The position numbers and the translations under genes are program-made. Under the pieces are notes generated by a model, which was not told the DNA's origin, ran no database searches, and saw nothing but the letters and a program-made list of their open reading frames with translations. From an uncultured Clostridium sp. (GTDB taxonomy: Bacteria; Bacillota; Clostridia; Christensenellales; Borkfalkiaceae): DNA of 19,158 bases. Positions 7,772-14,990 of the stretch are shown here, in pieces. The first letter of the stretch is position 1; the number at the start of each line of letters is the position of its first letter. The stretch is taken from the NCBI GenBank assembly GCA_900555925.1, contig USMU01000033.1, forward strand, positions 1 through 19,158, in the 5' to 3' direction.

Positions 7772-9793
7772 TTAATCGTGTTTTCTCTTTTTGATAAGTA
7801 TCGCAGCCCCGATGGACAGGAACGCGATTCCGGCAGAAATCCCGATCATACTCCCGCAACCGGTCCCGCCATTGTCCGCGCCGGAGGAAGAATCCGGCTT
7901 TGAAACACTGGTGCTGGAAGAATCGGGCTCCGTGGAATCCTGAGCGGAACCGGACGAGGACGAGTCAGGAGAAGGCGCTGTTGATTTGAAAGTGACCTCT
8001 ATTTCCGAATCGTCGTCCACAACAAAGCTGTAAACACCGTCCTTTGCTTCGAGTGCTGTGCCGTTTACCATAACGGCATCGACTGTATATCCTTCCGCCG
8101 GAGTAACGTCAATCGTGACGGTCTCCCCCGCCTTTGCGGATGCTTTATCCGCCTCTGCGGTACCGTTTCCTCCATTCACGAAGCAGTCTATCGAATAAAC
8201 AGCCTCATTGAATTCTGCGGTCACCGTCATATCTCCCGTTATCTTAAAGGTATATTTTCCTTCCGAACGAGTAAGTTCTTTATCGTTTACAAAAAGTTTT
8301 GAAAGGACATAATGCTCGTCGGGCGTAGCAGTCACTTCTATTTCGGTATCAATTACTCCTTCGTTAGCACTGAACGTAATCGTTCCATGTTCTACCCCTT
8401 CTCCTACACAGACCTTATATACCTTCTGTTTGAACGTTGCGCTCACCGTAACGTCTTTATTTCCAATCGTAAAGGTATATTTTCCGTCCGTCGGTTCTAT
8501 TGCCTCCCCATCGACGGTCACCGTATCAATTTCATAGTGTTCCGCGGGAATGGGCGTAATGGTAATGATATCCCCAGTAACGCCGTAATCGGGAGAGAGA
8601 GTAACGGTACCGTTTTTAATATCGGAAGCGACTGTAACAGATTGAGCAGTTTTGACCTCGACGTTCTGGACGATTTCCGTTCTTTCTACAAGGGAGGGAA
8701 GTCCGAGACCTGCATTTTGAACATGTCCATGAGCTTTCCAACCGTCATCGGTTTCCTTCACGCTCGTCCAGATGACGGGAAGTTTTTTCTCCGATTTATC
8801 GGATAAAGTTCCCTTGACCGTCGCATTCCCCATACAGGCAAGCATTTGCTCCTGGCTCATTTCCTCATAGAGGGTTTCAACTGTTACTTTATCGTTTTCA
8901 AAGGTCAGGGTAGAGGAATCCACACTTTCCAGATAGGCAGTGGTTCCTAAATCTCCGGTATCGAGCGAATAGTCTGCCCCAAGTGTTTTTATTTGTTCTG
9001 CATTCAATGCAAAATCATAAAAGCATACGTTTTTAAGATTTCCTGTAAAAGCATTATAAAGATTACCCCAACAGCTTTCGCCGCCCATAGCAAAACGCAT
9101 ATTCGAGTCTTTGAGATTAAAGCCTTCGGGAGTCTCGAAAGCATAATTGGCACTTGCGTTTCCGTCAAGGTAGACAATAATTTTTCCGTCCAAATCTACC
9201 GTAAGCGCCACCTTGTGATATTCACTTCCGACATTCCCGATTTCATGTCCCCAAAAAGCGTTGCCATGTCCGTCTACGTTACTGACATTTCCAGAGCCAT
9301 CGTTAATTAAAGCGCTTGCAGAGGAGAATCTTAAAAGGTCGCTGTTTCCTGAAAATTGGAACGTCGCCCATTTTGTAGGATTCCAATCATTCCAGCCGAA
9401 TCCTATGGGAGAAGCCCAATTGCCCGGAAGAGCGGTTTGCTGTAATTCAAAATAAAGCGTAAAGGAAGTTACATCTTCGGAAATATCGTTTGTGGCAATC
9501 AAGCCGGCCGACCCGTCAAACGAAGCCACCCCATCCTTGACTGTTACCTTTCCGGTCTCTTTCCCGTCAGCCACTCGCAGGGAAAGGTCGTAATTTCCCA
9601 TAGAATCTTTTCCGGGATTTTCCGCGTCTAAAAACTCGTATTTTGCGAGAGGGATAATCGGAGTGACTTCGGCGGTTTCGCCTTCTGCATTTGCCGACAC
9701 GGCTAAGCCTCCTCCCACAGCTCCCAATGCAAGCGCCAAAGCGCAGGTCACGGCCAACAGACTCTTTCGCTTCGTTGAAAATATTGTGAACAT
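7772..9793 (-). CDS. LamG surface protein with three divergent InlB-type repeats and Cys/TM/Lys C-terminal anchor
   Basis: A 673-residue exported protein and first gene of the locus. The signal peptide ends at about residue 36 (SANA). A LamG (concanavalin-A-like) domain covers about 48-275, beginning IIPLAKYEFLDAENPGKDSMGNYDL. After a linking region, three tandem copies of a divergent InlB B-repeat follow (about 388-458, 460-532, 533-607), each with the pattern V...G.G......A..G..V.I...P...Y....V.VNG......DG.Y.F.......V...F. A Ser/Asp/Pro-rich linker leads to GTGCGS (643-648), a hydrophobic helix (649-667) and KKRK. The protein should be held at the cell surface and display the LamG module on a repeat stalk, probably for glycan binding. 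GGAGG lies 8 nt before the ATG. Its tail is nearly identical in plan to that of the LamG protein at 3966-5693. Confidence 0.85.
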   Translation of the reverse strand: MFTIFSTKRKSLLAVTCALALALGAVGGGLAVSANAEGETAEVTPIIPLAKYEFLDAENPGKDSMGNYDLSLRVADGKETGKVTVKDGVASFDGSAGLIATNDISEDVTSFTLYFELQQTALPGNWASPIGFGWNDWNPTKWATFQFSGNSDLLRFSSASALINDGSGNVSNVDGHGNAFWGHEIGNVGSEYHKVALTVDLDGKIIVYLDGNASANYAFETPEGFNLKDSNMRFAMGGESCWGNLYNAFTGNLKNVCFYDFALNAEQIKTLGADYSLDTGDLGTTAYLESVDSSTLTFENDKVTVETLYEEMSQEQMLACMGNATVKGTLSDKSEKKLPVIWTSVKETDDGWKAHGHVQNAGLGLPSLVERTEIVQNVEVKTAQSVTVASDIKNGTVTLSPDYGVTGDIITITPIPAEHYEIDTVTVDGEAIEPTDGKYTFTIGNKDVTVSATFKQKVYKVCVGEGVEHGTITFSANEGVIDTEIEVTATPDEHYVLSKLFVNDKELTRSEGKYTFKITGDMTVTAEFNEAVYSIDCFVNGGNGTAEADKASAKAGETVTIDVTPAEGYTVDAVMVNGTALEAKDGVYSFVVDDDSEIEVTFKSTAPSPDSSSSGSAQDSTEPDSSSTSVSKPDSSSGADNGGTGCGSMIGISAGIAFLSIGAAILIKKRKHD

Positions 9794-9823
9794 ATCACAT
9801 TCCTCCTTAAATTTTTATTCTTT

Positions 9824-9849
9824 GCCCTCAAAACGGAGTTTTTGAGGGC
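9824..9849. repeat. Inverted repeat in the leader of the polysaccharide locus (10-bp arms)
   Basis: GCCCTCAAAA (9824-9833) and TTTTGAGGGC (9840-9849) form a perfect 10-bp stem with a 6-nt loop. It lies just upstream of the ribosome binding site of the LamG gene at 9793. No strong U-tract follows on the minus strand, so it is more likely a leader stem or a protein-binding site than a terminator. Confidence 0.6.
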
Positions 9850-9870
9850 TATTTTCCGAGTAAATATTTT

Positions 9871-9897
9871 TTTACGTAATACGCTGTATTACGTAAA
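9871..9897. promoter_or_regulatory. Perfect 12-bp inverted repeat in the leader (possible operator)
   Basis: TTTACGTAATAC (9871-9882) and GTATTACGTAAA (9886-9897) are exact inverted repeats around a 3-nt centre. High symmetry with an AT-rich ACGTAATAC half-site is typical of a binding site for a dimeric repressor (TetR, GntR or LacI type), although an RNA hairpin is equally possible. It lies about 100-125 nt downstream of the predicted transcription start of the minus-strand operon. The binding protein is unknown. Confidence 0.55.
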
Positions 9898-9914
9898 CAG
9901 GGCCGGCCCTGTTT
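9895..9914. repeat. Perfect 20-bp GC-centred palindrome (AAACAGGGCC/GGCCCTGTTT)
   Basis: This uninterrupted palindrome directly abuts and slightly overlaps the 12-bp inverted repeat at 9871-9897. On the plus strand it is followed by a T-rich tract, giving it a terminator-like form, but no plus-strand gene precedes it. On the minus strand it would be a strong hairpin in the operon leader. It may block antisense or read-through transcription, or act as a leader structure. Confidence 0.5.
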
Positions 9915-10000
9915 TTCTTTCGTCAATCCATACTCAAAAATGTTAAAAAATGTAAAATTTCGTCGTTTATTTTTTCTTTTTATTCGTTATTTGTAATTTC

Positions 10001-10029
10001 ATTATAATCCCATATCCGCTATCTGTCAA
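10001..10029 (-). promoter_or_regulatory. Consensus sigma-A promoter of the polysaccharide locus
   Basis: On the minus strand TTGACA (10029-10024) and TATAAT (10006-10001) are both exact consensus hexamers with a 17-bp spacer. Transcription should begin near 9994 and give a leader of about 200 nt before the LamG gene at 9793. The 9794-10144 interval has no gene; it holds this promoter, the three inverted repeats in the leader, and the divergent promoter of the AraC gene. Confidence 0.85.
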
Positions 10030-10042
10030 TAGGGAAATCCCA

Positions 10043-10095
10043 AAAAAAGTCACTATTTCGATCTTTTAGTTTGATTTTTTTCACTTGACTTTTTT
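10043..10095. promoter_or_regulatory. Inverted repeat between the divergent promoters (candidate regulator site)
   Basis: AAAAAAGTCA (10043-10052) and TGACTTTTTT (10086-10095) are exact 10-bp inverted repeats 33 bp apart. The right arm overlaps the -35 box of the AraC gene, and the pair lies about 50-100 bp upstream of the start of the minus-strand operon. That layout suits an AraC-type protein that activates the operon and limits its own expression. The A/T runs lower the specificity of the match. Confidence 0.35.
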
Positions 10096-10113
10096 GAAAT
10101 TGTATGTGATAAT
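10085..10113 (+). promoter_or_regulatory. Promoter of the AraC-family gene at 10145
   Basis: TTGACT (10085-10090) and GATAAT (10108-10113) are separated by 17 bp, with an extended TGT before the -10 box. A GGGG ribosome binding site follows 7 nt before the ATG. Confidence 0.8.
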
Positions 10114-10144
10114 AGATTAAGAATATAAAAAGCGGGGAATAAAA

Positions 10145-11128
10145 ATGGATGTTTCAAAAGCCTTAAAACTCAAAGATTTACAAAATTATACTTTGGAGCC
10201 CGTATCTTATTACATGAAGACCTTTGATGATATGTTTGAGGGCATGGGCATGCATCAACACCAATATTTTGAAATCATGTATTCACATTCGGGCAGTTTT
10301 ACCTTAGAGATTTTCAAAGAAAACGAATCCCCTAAGTTGAAAACCTTTTCAATTCGCCCCGGACAAATCATTATTCTCGATGGTTTTACCTTTCATCGAA
10401 TCATCATTTCTCCTCATACCTCCGCCGTTATTTATAATATAGAATTTAATCCACGGGAATTTGACGAATACAATCCCTATAACGTTAATTCTGTTTTGAA
10501 AGTCGATTTTGCTGCTCTGTTTACCGAAACCAATTTTCGAAGGATTTCATTGAGCAACGACGGATACGCAGTGGTCAACGATACGCACCAGGTAGACAGT
10601 ACTTTCAAGGAATTGGTCTTAATGTTGACCGACGGCATTTCTTCTCTCGAACAAGCCTGTGCCGTTACGATAGCAGAATTGAATCTCTTTACAGAAATTT
10701 CCAAATGCCTTGAAACGACGGGCGGTTCCCTCTCTTATATCCGTAAGACAAACAATTTTATTCAAGAAAATTTTCGACAAAAAATCACGATGGACCAAAT
10801 CGCAGATTTTGTCGGAATCAATAAAGCATATCTGCAACGGCAATATAAAAAGTACACGGGACAAACAATCCTCGAAAGCATCAATACTCTACGGGTACAA
10901 CGAGCGACTAATCTTTTGCGCAATACTAACCTGCCCATTCAGCAAATCGCTCTGCAAGTGGGATTCTCCAATAAAAATCAATTAAATTATGAATTCAAAA
11001 AGGTGGTAGGACTTCCGCCTTCGGACTATAAGCGTTCGTTTATCAAGAGCACGATCGATCATCATTATGAAAATTACGATTCCGCGTCTATACAGGTAGC
11101 TTCCAATACTTTTGGAAATAAAAAATGA
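10145..11128 (+). CDS. AraC-family transcriptional regulator with cupin N-terminal domain
   Basis: A 327-residue cytoplasmic DNA-binding protein. Residues about 15-110 have the AraC sugar-sensing cupin pattern (HQHQYFEIMYSHSGSFTLEI, then RPGQIIILDGFTFHRI). Residues about 205-305 are the two helix-turn-helix AraC DNA-binding domain: the first helix pair is MDQIADFVGINKAYLQRQYKKYTG, and the second is PIQQIALQVGFSNKNQLNYEFKKVVGLPPSDYK, a strong family signature. Length is typical. It is transcribed divergently from the polysaccharide locus, which starts 351 bp away, so it most likely senses a sugar from that pathway and activates the operon. Its stop codon lies inside the stem of the terminator. 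The family is certain; the target and ligand are inferred. Confidence 0.95.
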   Translation: MDVSKALKLKDLQNYTLEPVSYYMKTFDDMFEGMGMHQHQYFEIMYSHSGSFTLEIFKENESPKLKTFSIRPGQIIILDGFTFHRIIISPHTSAVIYNIEFNPREFDEYNPYNVNSVLKVDFAALFTETNFRRISLSNDGYAVVNDTHQVDSTFKELVLMLTDGISSLEQACAVTIAELNLFTEISKCLETTGGSLSYIRKTNNFIQENFRQKITMDQIADFVGINKAYLQRQYKKYTGQTILESINTLRVQRATNLLRNTNLPIQQIALQVGFSNKNQLNYEFKKVVGLPPSDYKRSFIKSTIDHHYENYDSASIQVASNTFGNKK

Positions 11129-11164
11129 GGGAGTTTCAGAAATTTCTGAAACTCCCTCATTTTG
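11125..11164. terminator. Bidirectional terminator between convergent genes
   Basis: ATGAGGGAGTTTCAGAAA (11125-11142) and its exact complement (11143-11160) form an 18-bp stem that includes the AraC stop codon. TTTT follows on the plus strand, and TTTTTT (the complement of 11119-11124) follows on the minus strand. It can therefore end both the AraC gene and the gene at 11184-11789. Confidence 0.9.
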
Positions 11165-11183
11165 CAAGTAAAAATCCCCGAAT

Positions 11184-11789
11184 TTATTTACCGAACGGAA
11201 AAGACAGGACGTGTTCGTCTCCCTTTTTTCCCGATTCCTTTTTATTCTCTTTGAGATGTCCCGCAGCGAGGTCGAACAGAGTCCCGAGATATTTTTCGTC
11301 GTCCGACAATACCTCCAAAGAAACGATTTCTTCAAGGTCTAATGCCGTATACCCGTCGGGGAGTCCGTTTTCGTTCAAAAGGTGCATTTCGACGATGTTC
11401 CAATCCCTGCCCGCCACGAAGCCGCTGATTTTATCCAAAGTCTCGAAGCCGATTTCCATGGTGCAAAGCCATTTGTTTTTTACAATGAAATCGATAAATT
11501 CTTCCAGAACCGATTTAGACGAAACCTTCAAGGTCGGAATTTCTTCGGCACGATAACGATAGACCTTAACAAGATTTTCGAGATACCCCGTTCCCGCGTC
11601 CAATTTGAGTATTTCTTCGATACGGATACAAAAATATCCGTCAAATTTTCCGCAGGGAGAAATCAATTCCAAAAGTGCAAACTCCCCGTCCGTCTCCCTG
11701 ACGAATCCCGCGTAGAAACTTCCGGAGCTCTTATAATAAAGTGCGACGGGCGTCTTTGTCTCCTTCATCTTTTTCAAAATATCGGTCAT
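11184..11789 (-). CDS. Uncharacterised protein with an internal domain duplication
   Basis: A 201-residue protein, probably cytoplasmic, with no signal peptide or membrane segment; I do not recognise a named family. It appears to be two copies of one domain of about 70 residues. Copy 1 (about 12-82) contains GFVRETDGEFALLELISPCG, FDGYFCIRIEEILKLD and LVKVYR. Copy 2 (about 102-175) contains GFVAGRDWNIVEMHLLNENG, PDGYTALDLEEIVSLE and LGTLFDL. The beta-rich pattern with a conserved DGY...LEEI..L segment suggests a small barrel (Sm-like), but that is a guess. The C-terminal 25 residues are Lys/Glu/Gly-rich. The gene has a GGAG site 7 nt before the ATG and its own promoter, and it is the only gene in its transcript. 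Confidence 0.8.
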   Translation of the reverse strand: MTDILKKMKETKTPVALYYKSSGSFYAGFVRETDGEFALLELISPCGKFDGYFCIRIEEILKLDAGTGYLENLVKVYRYRAEEIPTLKVSSKSVLEEFIDFIVKNKWLCTMEIGFETLDKISGFVAGRDWNIVEMHLLNENGLPDGYTALDLEEIVSLEVLSDDEKYLGTLFDLAAGHLKENKKESGKKGDEHVLSFPFGK

Positions 11790-11808
11790 TTTTCTTCTCC
11801 TCTTTACT

Positions 11809-11836
11809 ATTATATCATAAGAAGAATTTTTGTCAA
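11809..11836 (-). promoter_or_regulatory. Promoter of the duplicated-domain gene
   Basis: On the minus strand TTGACA (11836-11831) and TATAAT (11814-11809) are exact hexamers with a 16-bp spacer and a TGA extended -10. The transcript leader is short, about 15 nt. Confidence 0.8.
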
Positions 11837-11896
11837 TAAATTCGGCACGGCCTTCCGCTCTTTTTCGAAAACGGGGTGAAATTTCAAAAAAAGTGC

Positions 11897-11924
11897 TTGC
11901 AAAACCGCAAAAATGCGTTATAAT
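11897..11924 (+). promoter_or_regulatory. Promoter of the amidohydrolase gene
   Basis: TTGCAA (11897-11902) and TATAAT (11919-11924) with a 16-bp spacer. The AAGGAG ribosome binding site at 11944-11949 lies 6 nt before the ATG at 11956. Confidence 0.75.
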
Positions 11925-11955
11925 AATGGAAAGAGTAAAAGATAAGGAGTTTTTT

Positions 11956-13539
11956 ATGTCGCAGCGAATTTATTACGGCGGAAATATTCTTACAATGGAC
12001 AAGGACGAAACTTCGGATTATCTGATTACCGAAAACGGAAAAATCAAAAATTTGGGGAAAGGAACGCCGCCTCCGCTTCCCGTCTCGGCCGAACGATACG
12101 ACTTAAAAGGCCGAACGCTCATGCCTGCCTTCATGGACCCGCACAGTCATATTTCCGGCTGCGCCGCGCGGTTTTTGCAAGTTCCCTTGGAGTCCTGCAA
12201 GACGAACGAGGAGATAAAAAGTGCGCTCGAAACCTTTCTCTCTCAGGCCGCGTTAAAAGCGGGCGAATGGATTTTTGCCTGCGGTTACGATTCGGGGCGC
12301 ATAAAGGGCAGGCGTCTCACGGCGGAATTTCTCGACAAAATCGTTCCCGAACATCCTCTCGTCGTACAGTATCAATCGGGGCATATGGGAATATTCAACT
12401 CCGCGGCCATGAAAATTTTGGGCGTGGATAAAAATACCCCTTCGGCCGAAGGCGGATTTATCGAAAAGGCGGAGGACGGAACTCCGACGGGATATATGGA
12501 GGAAGCTGATTTTGTCTCCCGCTTAAAAAATATCCCCATGCCGGGCGGAGAAAAACTGCTCAACGCTTTCACCCGCGCGCAAAAGCTCTATTTTTCTCAC
12601 GGTATCGTCACCGCGCAGGAAGGGCTCGCCGCAAAGGAGCTCCTTCCCCTTTACCGCGCACTCGACGAGGCGGACAAACTCCTCATGGACGTCGTTCTGT
12701 ACCCCGATATCCACGCTTTCGGAGCCTATTCCGCGGCCTTTCCGGGCAGGGTGAAAAACTATAAGCGTCATCTGAAAATCGGCGGAATAAAGCTGATTTC
12801 CGACGGATCTCCCCAAGGCAGAACGGCATGGATGCGAAGTCCCTATCTCGACGAGAGCGGAAAGCCCGAATCGGACGGTTATGCGGGCTATCCATCCGTA
12901 ACGCAGGAAGAATTGGAATCGGCCGTGCGTTTTTCCGCGGAGAGAAAATTGCAACTACTCGTCCACTGCAACGGCGACATGGCGGCGGAGCGCTTTATAG
13001 AAGCCGAGGAGAATTACGGCGATCCCGCGACCCGCCCCGTCATGATTCACGCGCAATTTTTGGGCTTGGACCAGCTCGACCGCGTTAAGCGTGCAGGGAT
13101 TATTCCCTCGTTCTTCGTCGCGCACGTCCTGCATTGGGGAGAAATCCACATCAGAAATTTAGGGCTTCAAAGGGCCTCCAAAATGAGTCCCCTGCGTTCC
13201 GCTTTGGAACGAAATATGCATTTTACCCTGCATCAGGATTCCCCCGTCATTCTTCCCGACATGTTGGAGACAATCTATTGCGCCGTTTCCAGAAAGACGG
13301 AAACGGGCCGAATTTTGGGCGAGGACGAACGAATCGACGTCTGTTCCGCACTCCGCGCGGTGACCGCGGAAGTCGCCTATCAATATTTCGAAGAAAACGA
13401 AACGGGCACGCTTTCGGAAGGGAAGCGGGAAAATCTGATAATCCTCAGCGAAAACCCCGTCGGCTGTTCCGAAGAAAAACTCAGAGAAATCCGGGTGGAA
13501 GAGACGATACGGGACGGAGAGACCGTGTTCAAACTCTGA
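11956..13539 (+). CDS. YtcJ-like metal-dependent amidohydrolase
   Basis: A 527-residue cytoplasmic enzyme of the amidohydrolase superfamily (amidohydrolase_3, YtcJ-like branch). It opens with a short beta-strand domain (IYYGGNILTMD) that returns at the C-terminus (GTLSEGKRENLIIL). The TIM barrel carries the metal set: HSH (63-65) in MDPHSHISG, Lys279 in GGIKLISDGSPQGRTAW, His337 (LLVHCNGD), His365 (VMIHAQF) and Asp428 (LHQDSPVILP). The family hydrolyses amide or C-N bonds in diverse small molecules; this substrate is unknown. The frame is open 126 nt further up to 11830, but that stretch contains the promoter, so the ATG at 11956 with AAGGAG 6 nt upstream is chosen. It is the only gene in its transcript, ending at a bidirectional terminator. 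Confidence 0.88.
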   Translation: MSQRIYYGGNILTMDKDETSDYLITENGKIKNLGKGTPPPLPVSAERYDLKGRTLMPAFMDPHSHISGCAARFLQVPLESCKTNEEIKSALETFLSQAALKAGEWIFACGYDSGRIKGRRLTAEFLDKIVPEHPLVVQYQSGHMGIFNSAAMKILGVDKNTPSAEGGFIEKAEDGTPTGYMEEADFVSRLKNIPMPGGEKLLNAFTRAQKLYFSHGIVTAQEGLAAKELLPLYRALDEADKLLMDVVLYPDIHAFGAYSAAFPGRVKNYKRHLKIGGIKLISDGSPQGRTAWMRSPYLDESGKPESDGYAGYPSVTQEELESAVRFSAERKLQLLVHCNGDMAAERFIEAEENYGDPATRPVMIHAQFLGLDQLDRVKRAGIIPSFFVAHVLHWGEIHIRNLGLQRASKMSPLRSALERNMHFTLHQDSPVILPDMLETIYCAVSRKTETGRILGEDERIDVCSALRAVTAEVAYQYFEENETGTLSEGKRENLIILSENPVGCSEEKLREIRVEETIRDGETVFKL

Positions 13540-13541
13540 GA

Positions 13542-13641
13542 AACGCGCCTGACCGTATTCCGTCAAAGTGCTCAGCGGAACGCCTTTGACAAGCCATCTT
13601 GCAAAATTGCAGCACCGTTCCTTTGTTCTGCAAGGCGCGTT
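13542..13641. repeat. Structured element of about 100 bp with 9-bp terminal inverted repeats
   Basis: Directly behind the amidohydrolase stop codon, AACGCGCCT (13542-13550) and AGGCGCGTT (13633-13641) are exact inverted ends. Inside are GTCAAAG/CTTTGAC (13562-13568, 13584-13590) and CTTGCA/TGCAAG (13598-13603, 13629-13634). The two inner loops contain complementary GGAACG (13577-13582) and CGTTCC (13616-13621), which could pair loop to loop. It could be a small dispersed (MITE-like) repeat or a structured 3'-UTR RNA. No target duplication or open frame supports one over the other. Confidence 0.5.
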
Positions 13642-13726
13642 CCCCTCAAAAGAATGTCCCCTTTTTAAGCGCTGCCCGCAAACGCTTGCAAACCGTATTG
13701 ACCTTATCCCCTTTTACCAGCCGATG

Positions 13727-13760
13727 AAAAAGGCGCGGAATCAACGTTCCGCGCCTTTTT
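13727..13760. terminator. Bidirectional terminator between the amidohydrolase gene and nagA
   Basis: GGCGCGGAA (13732-13740) and TTCCGCGCC (13747-13755) form a 9-bp stem with a 6-nt loop. It is flanked by AAAAA on the left and TTTTT on the right, so the hairpin is followed by a U-tract on either strand. It ends the plus-strand amidohydrolase transcript and the minus-strand nag operon. Confidence 0.92.
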
Positions 13761-13801
13761 CGTTATAAGAGGAAATAATGTGTGAGCGTAATTGATTATA
13801 A

Positions 13802-14959
13802 TTATACTTTCTCCGCGCGATAGACGATTTTCCCGTCGCGAATCGTATAAAGGACGGAGAACTTATCGTCGAGGACGACGAAATCCGCTCTTTTTCCGAC
13901 GCGGATACTTCCCGTTTCTCCGTCTATCCCCAAGGTTCTCGCGGGATTGATCGTCGCATAGTCCACAGCTTGCAGGAAGGCCACGCCGACCTTTTCCACG
14001 AGATTGGCAATCGCGCGGTTCATTCTCAGAACGCTCCCCGCGAGGGTGCCGTCTTTCAGACGCGCTTCGCCGTTCTTGACGATGACGACCTGTCCGCCGA
14101 GCTCGCTTTCGCCGTCCGCGAGCCCTTTCGCCCGCATCGCGTCCGTAATCAGCGTCAGTTTATCCTTGTGCTTGCACTTGACCAAAAGCTGAATCGCGGG
14201 TACGGAAACGTGAATGGTATCGGCGATCAATTCGCAGTTGAGCTCGTCGTACAAGAGCGCGCTTCCCACCGTTCCGATTTCCCGGTGATGCAAAGGACTT
14301 TGCGCGTTGTAAGTATGCGTGACGTTTTTCGCGCCCGCGGCAATTGCCGAACGGATATGCGCGCAGGTCGCCCCCGTATGCCCGACAGACGGAATAATTC
14401 CCTTATCGGAGAGATGTCTGACGAGTTCTTCCGCTCCGTCCTCTTCGGGCGCCATCGTGACGATTTTGATTGCGTCTCCGCTGGCGGAATTGTATTCGTC
14501 GAACGTTTTGACGTCGGGTTTCGCCACATATTCGAGCGGCTGTGCTCCCTTGTGAGCCGCCGCGATAAACGGGCCTTCGAGATGCACGCCCAAAAGTCTG
14601 GCGCCTTCCTCGTGGTTTTCTTCGCGGTATTTTCTGACGGCCTTCATGGCTTTGAGAATATTTTCCTTGCTCTGCGTCATCGTCGTGGCGAGGAAGGTAG
14701 TCGTTCCTTCCGCGGCGACCGTCTCCGCGATCGTTTTCAGCGCCTCCGTACTTCCGTCCATGGCATCGGCGCCGCCCGCGCCGTGGATATGTTCGTCGAT
14801 AAAGCCGGGCAGGACGACGGCATTTTCGGGCAGAGGAATGATGTCGCTCTTTCCGAGTTCCCCGCCGATGCTTTCTATTCTTTCGTCAAATACCAAATTG
14901 ACCTTTTTCAGGCCTTCGCCCTCGACGTACACGAGGGCGTTTTCAAACGATTTTGCCAT
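13802..14959 (-). CDS. nagA: N-acetylglucosamine-6-phosphate deacetylase
   Basis: A 385-residue cytoplasmic enzyme that removes the acetyl group from GlcNAc-6-phosphate to give GlcN-6-phosphate. The metal and catalytic residues of the family are all visible: HIHG (57-60) in GFIDEHIHGAGG, Glu128 in GVHLEGPFIAAAHKGA, His194 (SVGHTGAT), His215 (NVTHTYNAQSPLHHRE), His250 (IADTIHV) and the catalytic Asp273 (LITDAM). The C-terminus returns to the small beta domain (GSIRVGKRADFVVLDD). Length is usual for NagA. It is the last gene of the operon, 31 nt behind nagB, with AGGAG 9 nt before the ATG. Its product is the direct substrate of the nagB product. Confidence 0.97.
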   Translation of the reverse strand: MAKSFENALVYVEGEGLKKVNLVFDERIESIGGELGKSDIIPLPENAVVLPGFIDEHIHGAGGADAMDGSTEALKTIAETVAAEGTTTFLATTMTQSKENILKAMKAVRKYREENHEEGARLLGVHLEGPFIAAAHKGAQPLEYVAKPDVKTFDEYNSASGDAIKIVTMAPEEDGAEELVRHLSDKGIIPSVGHTGATCAHIRSAIAAGAKNVTHTYNAQSPLHHREIGTVGSALLYDELNCELIADTIHVSVPAIQLLVKCKHKDKLTLITDAMRAKGLADGESELGGQVVIVKNGEARLKDGTLAGSVLRMNRAIANLVEKVGVAFLQAVDYATINPARTLGIDGETGSIRVGKRADFVVLDDKFSVLYTIRDGKIVYRAEKV

Positions 14960-14990
14960 TTTTCGATTCTCCTTGTTTCAGCTTTTCCCC

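Noticed and set aside
11830..11955. Longer N-terminus for the amidohydrolase
   Set aside because: This stretch contains the -35 and -10 boxes of the promoter and the ribosome binding site for the ATG at 11956.
13540..13726. Possible known housekeeping RNA (6S, SRP or tmRNA) in the gap
   Set aside because: I compared it with the conserved cores I know: no SRP domain IV tetraloop region, no tmRNA ends and no 6S central bubble were seen, so it is reported only as a structured or repeat element.
13568..13768. Small plus-strand open frame of 66 codons in the gap between the amidohydrolase and nagA
   Set aside because: It runs through the structured element and into the terminator hairpin, has no ribosome binding site and no protein-like pattern.
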